Assembly: GCA_029261435.1 (NCBI GenBank)
Contig: JAJDBI010000172.1
Coordinates: 1-10,509 of the forward strand
DNA from: Nitrospinaceae bacterium
GTDB lineage: Bacteria; Nitrospinota; Nitrospinia; Nitrospinales; VA-1
Reading direction: 5' to 3'
DNA: 10,509 bases
In this document: piece by piece, positions 6,271 through 10,509 of the stretch
Layout of the letters: each line of letters starts with the position of its first letter
Numbering within the stretch: position 1 is the stretch's first letter
Translations under genes and position numbers: made by a program
The notes under the pieces: model-generated
What the model saw: the letters and a program-made list of their open reading frames with translations, nothing else
Told to the model about the DNA's origin: nothing
Database searches by the model: none

Positions 6271-7077
6271 TTGAACTCCTTCCTGTTAACGCGTGTGACC
6301 AACTATCCTTATTTTTTCAGGCTCCTTCTTTTCGTGTTCTTGAGTTCGGGTTGTCAGCCTCGCGTTGAACCCGTCGCGCCGCATTTTTTAAAAGATTCGG
6401 TCACCACCGGTTATATTTTAAAAAGGCAGATGGACCGAGCCGAAAAAATTAAAAATCTCAAGTCATTCACTCGTACCTCTTTTCTGAGTCCCAAGCTGAA
6501 GCAAGGTTTCCGGCAGTCCCTGTTGATTCAGGGTAATGAGTCCATCCGGGTCGATACCTATGGCTTGTTTGGTCAGGCTCTGGGGGTCTTTACCCACCAT
6601 GAGAGCAGGACAGCGTTTTTTGATCCTGCGAAAGGCAGGATCTATTCCGGGGCACAAGTGGAATCTCTGATGGAGAGAATGCTGGGAACACAGGTGGACT
6701 TTCACGAGCACCTTAGAATTTTTGTCGGTCACATTCCAAGGCTTGAACTACTTGAGATTTTAGAGTCGCGTCTCAATTCAGATCGGACACGATACATCCT
6801 GCTATTAACCGATTTGCAACGAGGAGGAAGCGTGACTCTTCAGTTTTCCGCTGTGACTCTGCTCCCTCTTGAGTTGACCCGTGAATTGGGAGGGCGTTCC
6901 ATCTATTCGGTTCAATGGCAGGAGTACGCCAAAGTAGAAGGCCATGATTTTCCTCATTTGATCACGTTATCGTTTCCTGAAAAACACGAAACCGTTCGAG
7001 TGAAATATAAAAAACCGATTATCAATCATGGGTTGCCTGCAGATACGTTTCAACTACCTTCTCTGGAGAGTCGATGA
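6271..7077 (+). CDS. LolB-like outer-membrane lipoprotein
   Basis: This is a predicted lipoprotein (268 aa). A signal peptide with Arg17 and the hydrophobic core LLLFVFL ends in the lipobox LSSGC, so Cys28 would be lipidated. Gln at +2 predicts outer-membrane sorting under the enterobacterial Lol rule. The mature part resembles LolB and related lipoprotein-acceptor folds: KNLKSFTRTSF, then IRVDTYGLFGQALGVFT (97-113), then a beta-rich half with LPLELTRELGG. LolB receives lipoproteins from the periplasmic carrier LolA and inserts them in the outer membrane. The similarity is in pattern only and a related domain of unknown function (e.g. DUF4292) is possible. The start is a TTG 9 bases after the TPR gene stop, with only AAAAAGA as a weak ribosome binding site. 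An in-frame GTG at 6295 would also keep the signal peptide. Its stop overlaps the ispE start by 4 bases (ATGA). Confidence 0.72.
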   Translation: MNSFLLTRVTNYPYFFRLLLFVFLSSGCQPRVEPVAPHFLKDSVTTGYILKRQMDRAEKIKNLKSFTRTSFLSPKLKQGFRQSLLIQGNESIRVDTYGLFGQALGVFTHHESRTAFFDPAKGRIYSGAQVESLMERMLGTQVDFHEHLRIFVGHIPRLELLEILESRLNSDRTRYILLLTDLQRGGSVTLQFSAVTLLPLELTRELGGRSIYSVQWQEYAKVEGHDFPHLITLSFPEKHETVRVKYKKPIINHGLPADTFQLPSLESR

Positions 7078-7970
7078 CACCCACCATTTCTTTTAAGACT
7101 CCTGCCAAAGTAAATTTGGGGCTTCATATTCTTAGTAAGCGTGAAGACGGTTTTCATGAACTCGAAACTCTTTTCCAAATGGTTAACTGGTGTGACGAGA
7201 TAAAAATAGAATGTCTATCGCGCGGATTAGAGCTGGTCTGCAACCAACCGGATATTCCCATTGATGAAGGAAACCTCGCCATCAAGGCTGCCCATATTTT
7301 GCAAACCCGCTTTCCTGATCGATGCAAGGGCGCAAGAATTCATTTAAATAAAAATATTCCGCATGGAGCAGGATTGGGGGGTGGTAGTGGCAATGCCGCC
7401 GGAGTTTTGTTGGGACTTAACTTTTTGTGGGATCTGAAATTAAAAAGAGATGACTTGATTTCGATGGCTTCCGAACTGGGTTCCGATGTGCCTTTTTTCC
7501 TGTTTTCTCCCTGCGCTATCGGGCGTGGTCGAGGAGAAATACTTGAGCCCGTCAAAAGTTCCATTAGATTTTATATTTTAATGGTTTACCCCGGTTTTGC
7601 CGTCTCCACGGCCTCGGTTTATGGAAATCTAAAATTGAAGTTGACAAAGAGGGAAAATAATATTAGCATTTTGAAAAATTTTCTTTTGCAGTCGAAGTTT
7701 GCCCAATTGGGGGCAACGTGGTCCAATGAATTGGAACCCGTTGTATTTAAAGAACATCCGGGCCTTTCTGGGATAAAAAAGGAGATGCTTGCTTTGGGAG
7801 CAAAGGGGGCACTTCTTTCAGGAAGCGGCTCCACGGTCTTTGGTATTTTCGACAACCCCGAAACAGCGAACAATGCCCTTGCCCGGTTGGATAGAGGGGA
7901 GTTCAGACTGTTTTTAGCTGAAAGCGTTGTCAGTTTATCCGAATTATATCCTGATGAAATGTTGCGTTAG
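7074..7970 (+). CDS. ispE: 4-diphosphocytidyl-2-C-methyl-D-erythritol kinase (IspE)
   Basis: This GHMP-family kinase (298 aa) phosphorylates the 2-hydroxyl of CDP-methylerythritol with ATP in the MEP (non-mevalonate) route to isoprenoid precursors, in the cytoplasm. The N-terminal motif PAKVNLGLHI carries Lys12. DGFHELETLFQMV (25-37) is the usual substrate-binding region. The ATP-binding glycine loop is IPHGAGLGGGSGNAAG (95-110). LGSDVPFFL (135-143) holds the catalytic Asp138. A C-terminal ALLSGSGSTVFGIF matches the third GHMP motif. Length is normal. The loop reads GGGSGNAAG where GGGSSDAAA is more usual. Its ATG overlaps the upstream lipoprotein stop, indicating coupling. Confidence 0.96.
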   Translation: MTPTISFKTPAKVNLGLHILSKREDGFHELETLFQMVNWCDEIKIECLSRGLELVCNQPDIPIDEGNLAIKAAHILQTRFPDRCKGARIHLNKNIPHGAGLGGGSGNAAGVLLGLNFLWDLKLKRDDLISMASELGSDVPFFLFSPCAIGRGRGEILEPVKSSIRFYILMVYPGFAVSTASVYGNLKLKLTKRENNISILKNFLLQSKFAQLGATWSNELEPVVFKEHPGLSGIKKEMLALGAKGALLSGSGSTVFGIFDNPETANNALARLDRGEFRLFLAESVVSLSELYPDEMLR

Positions 7971-8101
7971 CGACCACCCTTCCCTTATATGACCCAGAGG
8001 GGTAGATCAAATTATTAGAGGTGCTCATTTTCTTGCTTGGAAGTGAGGGTTGGAAAAACAGAGAACCTCAGCGCGTTTATGCGGATTAGGTTTTTATACT
8101 T

Positions 8102-8177
8102 TGGGGCGTCGTCAAGTGGCTAAGACACAGGATTTTGATTCCTGCATTCGGAGGTTCGAGTCCTCCCGCCCCAGCCA
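8102..8177 (+). tRNA. tRNA-Gln (anticodon UUG), CCA encoded
   Basis: The cloverleaf is complete. The acceptor stem is TGGGGCG (8102-8108) with CGCCCCA (8167-8173). The D-stem is GTC (8111-8113) with GAC (8124-8126). The anticodon stem is CAGGA (8128-8132) with TCCTG (8140-8144), and the 7-base loop TTTTGAT gives anticodon TTG (8135-8137). The T-arm is GGAGG-TTCGAGT-CCTCC (8150-8166). The discriminator is G (8174), followed by an encoded CCA (8175-8177). The U1-A72 end pair is characteristic of glutamine tRNAs. It sits 131 bases after ispE and 26 before prs, so it may be processed from a polycistronic transcript. The 131-base gap holds no convincing sigma-70 promoter at the right distance: the TATACT at 8095-8100 would start transcription inside the tRNA. 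Confidence 0.97.
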
Positions 8178-8179
8178 GA

Positions 8180-8187
8180 TTTTTTTT
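8180..8187 (+). other. T8 tract directly after the tRNA
   Basis: Eight T residues begin 3 bases after the tRNA CCA end and 17 bases before the prs start. Placed just after the strong GC-rich T-arm/acceptor structure, they could cause partial termination between the tRNA and prs, or simply mark the 3' processing site. There is no separate terminator hairpin. Confidence 0.35.
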
Positions 8188-8203
8188 GGGACTTGTTAGA
8201 GAT

Positions 8204-9169
8204 ATGGATTCCAGCGGTAACGGTCGGTTGCTTATTTTTTCAGGTAGGGCCAATCCGCCTCTGGCGGAGGATATTTGCAAGTATGTCAAAGTTTCCCTGG
8301 GGAAAACAGTGGTTCGTGATTTCTCTGATCAGGAAATATATGTGCGGATCGAAGAAAATGTCCGCGGAGCGGATGTTTTTGTTGTTCAGCCGACTTGTTA
8401 TCCGGGCAACACTAATTTGATGGAATTGCTGATCATGATCGATGCCTTGCGCCGGTCTTCAGCAAGAAGAATTACGGCGGTGATTCCCTACTATGGTTAT
8501 GCACGGCAGGACCGCAAATGCGAACCCAGGGTGCCGATCACTTCCAAGCTGGTTGCTGATTTACTGGAAACAGCTGGGACAGATCGGGTATTGACGGTCG
8601 ATCTTCATGCCGGGCAGATTCAGGGGTTTTTCAATATTCCCGTGGATCATTTGTTCGCCATGAACGTATTGATAGACTATATCCGCAAACTTGAATTACC
8701 CAATTTGATTGTTATTTCACCCGATGCGGGAGGTGTGGAACGGGCCAGGGCATATGCCAAAAGGCTGGACACCTCACTGGCTATTATCGATAAACGCCGG
8801 GATATCCCGAACGAAGCCAAAGCCATGAATATCATTGGTGACGTTAAGGGCAAGGTGGCGTTTATTGTGGATGATATGATTGATACTGCAGGAACTCTTA
8901 TGGAGGCAACCGATGCGTTGCTGGGGGCGGGTGCCAGTGAGGTCCACGCCTGTTGTTCCCATGCCGTTCTTTCAGGTCCTGCAGGAGAGCGAATTGCCAA
9001 CTCTCCGATCAAATCAGTGGTGACAACAAATAGCATTCCCTTATCTAGCGGGTTGGCGAGCAACCCGAAGATCAAGGTGCTGTCGGTCGCGTCGTTACTG
9101 GGAGAAGCTATTTTAAGAATTCACGAAGAAACCTCGGTCAGTTCGTTGTTCGATTCAACCCGAGAATAA
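8204..9169 (+). CDS. prs: Ribose-phosphate pyrophosphokinase (PRPP synthetase)
   Basis: This enzyme (321 aa) makes 5-phosphoribosyl-1-pyrophosphate from ribose 5-phosphate and ATP, the precursor for purine, pyrimidine, NAD, histidine and tryptophan synthesis. Motifs (321-aa numbering) are FSDQEI near 41-46, NLMELLIMIDALRRSSA (71-87), PYYGYARQDRK (95-105), the metal-binding DLHAGQIQGFF (133-143), the catalytic Lys loop IIDKRRDIPNEAKAMNIIGD (195-214), and the PRPP/ribose-phosphate loop VDDMIDTAGT (222-231). Length is typical for class I enzymes (about 310-320 aa). The frame is open back into the tRNA, so the ATG at 8204 is chosen: it gives the usual N-terminus (RLLIFSGRANP) and lies clear of the tRNA. 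The Shine-Dalgarno there (TTAGAGAT) is weak. It is followed by rplY, a common neighbour order. Confidence 0.97.
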   Translation: MDSSGNGRLLIFSGRANPPLAEDICKYVKVSLGKTVVRDFSDQEIYVRIEENVRGADVFVVQPTCYPGNTNLMELLIMIDALRRSSARRITAVIPYYGYARQDRKCEPRVPITSKLVADLLETAGTDRVLTVDLHAGQIQGFFNIPVDHLFAMNVLIDYIRKLELPNLIVISPDAGGVERARAYAKRLDTSLAIIDKRRDIPNEAKAMNIIGDVKGKVAFIVDDMIDTAGTLMEATDALLGAGASEVHACCSHAVLSGPAGERIANSPIKSVVTTNSIPLSSGLASNPKIKVLSVASLLGEAILRIHEETSVSSLFDSTRE

Positions 9170-9199
9170 AAAATCAGGCTTAAGCGTTGTGTTTTAGAT

Positions 9200-9232
9200 T
9201 TGACGCTCACGGCTTTTAAAACATTGATGGGA
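9200..9232 (+). promoter_or_regulatory. rplY leader: possible -35 element and ribosome binding site
   Basis: The 70-base prs-rplY gap contains TTGACG (9200-9205), close to a consensus -35, but the best -10 at 17 bases (ATTGAT, 9223-9228) is poor. GGGAG (9229-9233) is a sound ribosome binding site 6-7 bases before the rplY ATG and supports that start. An AGCGT/ACGCT inverted repeat (9183-9187, 9203-9207) is also present. An internal promoter is only a possibility. Confidence 0.25.
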
Positions 9233-9239
9233 GTATAGA

Positions 9240-9884
9240 ATGTCAGCTTTAGCAGGAAAATTAAGAGAAGCAACCGGCAAATCAGCCACAAGAAAGCTTA
9301 GAAACGATGAGACCATGCCTGCAGTTTTGTATGGATTGAAAGACAACCTCAGCTTGACGGTTAATCCCAAAGAATTGAATAAGCTCCTAAGTGCAAGAGG
9401 ACGTAATGCCTTGATTGAACTCAAAATTGAAGGCGACAGCGACCGTAGTGTAGTGTTGAAGGAATTTCAATCTCATCCATTGAGGACGGGTTGGATACAT
9501 GCGGATTTTCTGGAAGTGGATGTCACAAAAAAAATCCGGGTCAAGGTTCCTGTTGTGCTGGTCGGTACTTCTCCTGGTGAGAAACAGGGTGGGCTGGTCA
9601 ACCACATTATTCGTAATTTGGAAGTAGATAGTATCCCCAGTAATATTCCCGAAAAAATTGAGATTCAGATGGGTGAGGTAGAACTCAATCAGGTGATTCA
9701 CGTTTCCGACCTTGTGATGGGTGATGGCGTGGAGATTGTCAATGACCCGAGCGATGCGGTTGTGACGGTTCATGTTGAAAAAGTAAAAGAAGAGAAAGCT
9801 GAAGTCGAAGAAGGCGCAGAGGGTGAAGCCGATGATGCTGCTGCACCGGCTGATGCTGCAAAGAAAGAAGACGGTTCAAAGTAA
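9240..9884 (+). CDS. rplY: 50S ribosomal protein bL25, CTC/TL5 type
   Basis: This 5S rRNA-binding protein of the large ribosomal subunit is in the long form (214 aa) known as general stress protein CTC or TL5. The N-terminal bL25 beta-barrel domain spans about residues 3-93 and includes AREATGKSATRKLRN-like sequence, MPAVLYGLKD and the HPLRTGWIHADFLEVD end motif. It is followed by the TL5 C-terminal domain (about 98-182: VKVPVVLVGTSPGEKQGG, then SIPSNIPEKIEIQM). The last 30 or so residues form an acidic, alanine-rich tail ending in lysines, common in this family and probably disordered. The ATG at 9240 is supported by GGGAG upstream. pth starts 3 bases after its stop, the usual rplY-pth pairing. 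Confidence 0.96.
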   Translation: MSALAGKLREATGKSATRKLRNDETMPAVLYGLKDNLSLTVNPKELNKLLSARGRNALIELKIEGDSDRSVVLKEFQSHPLRTGWIHADFLEVDVTKKIRVKVPVVLVGTSPGEKQGGLVNHIIRNLEVDSIPSNIPEKIEIQMGEVELNQVIHVSDLVMGDGVEIVNDPSDAVVTVHVEKVKEEKAEVEEGAEGEADDAAAPADAAKKEDGSK

Positions 9885-9887
9885 ACT

Positions 9888-10445
9888 GTGTTCTTGATTA
9901 TAGGTCTGGGCAATCCCGGGCCACGCTATGAGTTGACACGTCACAACGCGGGTTTTTGGGTGGCAGATAACGTGGCCGATAAATATAAAATCCGACTGGA
10001 TTGCCATAAGCATTTCTCCTTATATGGAAAGGGAGAAGTGGGTGGACTTGAAGTTGTTATAGCGAAACCGATGACTTATATGAATGAAAGCGGAAAAGCG
10101 GCCAAGTCGTTGCTTTCCGCTTTTAATATTTCATCAGAGCGAATGCTGGTGATTCATGACGACATCGATCTTCCCCTGGGTAAGATTAAAAAAAAGTTCC
10201 AGGGCGGCGATGGGGGGCAACGGGGAATTCGATCAACGATTCAATCCATACGAACCAGAGAGTTTGCGCGAGTTCGTGTGGGGATTGGCAGGCCCGAAGA
10301 TAAAGACGATATTGTTGACTATGTGTTGTCACCTTTTGATAAAGAAGATTCAGGCCTGATAAATGAAACTATGGAACAAGCGGTGCAAATGGTAGAAGCG
10401 GCGCTCGAAGAACTCAACAAACGATCTAAATCTACGGAGGATTGA
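9888..10445 (+). CDS. pth: Peptidyl-tRNA hydrolase
   Basis: This enzyme (185 aa) cleaves the ester bond of peptidyl-tRNAs released by stalled ribosomes and so recycles tRNA. Family signatures are IGLGNPGPRYELTRHNAGF with Asn9 and the catalytic His19, KPMTYMNESGKA with Asn66, and VIHDDIDLPLGKIKKK with Asp91. ARVRVGIGRP (127-136) is also present. Aligned to the E. coli enzyme, the segment that carries His113-Asn114 (GGHNG) reads GGQRG here, so both residues appear replaced (Gln111, Arg112). Length is close to the usual 185-195 aa. The start is GTG at 9888, three bases after the rplY stop and without a clear Shine-Dalgarno, so it probably depends on coupling to rplY. Confidence 0.95.
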   Translation: MFLIIGLGNPGPRYELTRHNAGFWVADNVADKYKIRLDCHKHFSLYGKGEVGGLEVVIAKPMTYMNESGKAAKSLLSAFNISSERMLVIHDDIDLPLGKIKKKFQGGDGGQRGIRSTIQSIRTREFARVRVGIGRPEDKDDIVDYVLSPFDKEDSGLINETMEQAVQMVEAALEELNKRSKSTED

Positions 10446-10450
10446 AGAGA

Positions 10451-10509
10451 ATGTTAACGGAACATAAAGGTGAAATGATCTTTATCGGATTTGCCATGGT
10501 CTTGTACCT
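10451..10509 (+). CDS. Unidentified protein, N-terminal fragment (runs off the window)
   Basis: ATG at 10451 opens a frame of 19 codons to the window edge, with GGAGG (10436-10440) 10 bases upstream, overlapping the end of pth. The visible start, MLTEHKGEMIFIGFAMVLY, becomes hydrophobic after residue 8, suggesting a signal or membrane segment. A second ATG at 10475 with AAAGGTGA before it is an alternative start. It is not the ychF GTPase that often follows pth, because the P-loop start expected for that protein is absent. No product can be named. Confidence 0.55.
   Translation, partial: MLTEHKGEMIFIGFAMVLY

Noticed and set aside
8095..8100. TATACT as a -10 box for the tRNA
   Set aside because: It sits one base before the tRNA 5' end, so transcription would begin inside the tRNA, and there is no -35 element at a suitable distance.
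8135..8203. N-terminal extension of prs reaching into the tRNA
   Set aside because: The extension overlaps the anticodon and T arms of tRNA-Gln and encodes a non-family proline/alanine-rich stretch; ATG 8204 gives the normal PRPP synthetase N-terminus.
9387..9773. Minus-strand open frame of 128 codons inside rplY
   Set aside because: It is a shadow of rplY: no ribosome binding site, no family features, and the bL25/TL5 domains on the plus strand account for the sequence.
1..10509. CRISPR array, insertion sequence, prophage or toxin-antitoxin system
   Set aside because: I saw no regularly spaced direct repeats, transposase or integrase motifs, or small paired genes; tRNA-Gln is intact and its 3' end is not duplicated nearby, so there is no sign of an integrated element at it.

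Overview
The window looks like a chromosomal segment of a Gram-negative bacterium. It encodes an Mla-type lipid transporter, a lipoprotein with a classical lipobox, and housekeeping genes in the order TPR protein - LolB-like lipoprotein - ispE - tRNA-Gln - prs - rplY - pth. From memory, that order resembles deltaproteobacterial and related (e.g. Nitrospinota-like) genomes. The lineage call is inference; no marker gene here settles it. Base composition is moderate and even. I see no transposase, integrase, CRISPR array or other sign of recent transfer.

Minus-strand half (1-3868). Reading in transcription order from the right, there is a GAF + PP2C/SpoIIE-type phosphatase (RsbU-like, 3868-2564) and then a gap of 246 bases. 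Next come an RsbW-like anti-sigma/serine kinase (2317-1874) and, 2 bases later, a STAS anti-anti-sigma protein with the phosphorylatable DSSG motif (1871-1536). After 142 bases that hold two short inverted repeats come an MlaE-type permease (1393-575) and, 1 base later, an MlaF-type ATPase (573 to the window edge, cut at its C-terminal side). The first three form a complete partner-switching cassette: phosphatase, kinase and switch protein. No sigma factor lies in the window. The STAS gene is next to an MlaFE pair, whose best-known relative uses a STAS subunit (MlaB), so the output of this cassette is an open question.

Divergent control region (3869-4056). It separates the two halves and contains a 12-bp perfect palindrome, a CCCAC-N5-GTGGG inverted repeat and possible promoters facing right. 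A second CCCAC/GTGGG inverted repeat lies upstream of the kinase gene.

Plus-strand half (4057-10509). This is a long, tightly packed co-directional set. In order it encodes a DUF721/DciA-like small protein, a large TPR protein, a LolB-like lipoprotein that overlaps ispE by 4 bases, IspE (isoprenoid precursor synthesis), tRNA-Gln(UUG), PRPP synthetase, ribosomal protein bL25 (CTC type) and peptidyl-tRNA hydrolase. The last item is the first 19 codons of an unidentified, apparently membrane-associated protein with a strong ribosome binding site. The set mixes translation (tRNA, bL25, Pth), precursor supply (PRPP, isoprenoids) and envelope functions.

The window is mostly ordinary core genome. 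The best leads are the link between partner switching and the Mla genes, the shared inverted repeats, and a Pth that seems to lack the usual His-Asn pair of its active site.
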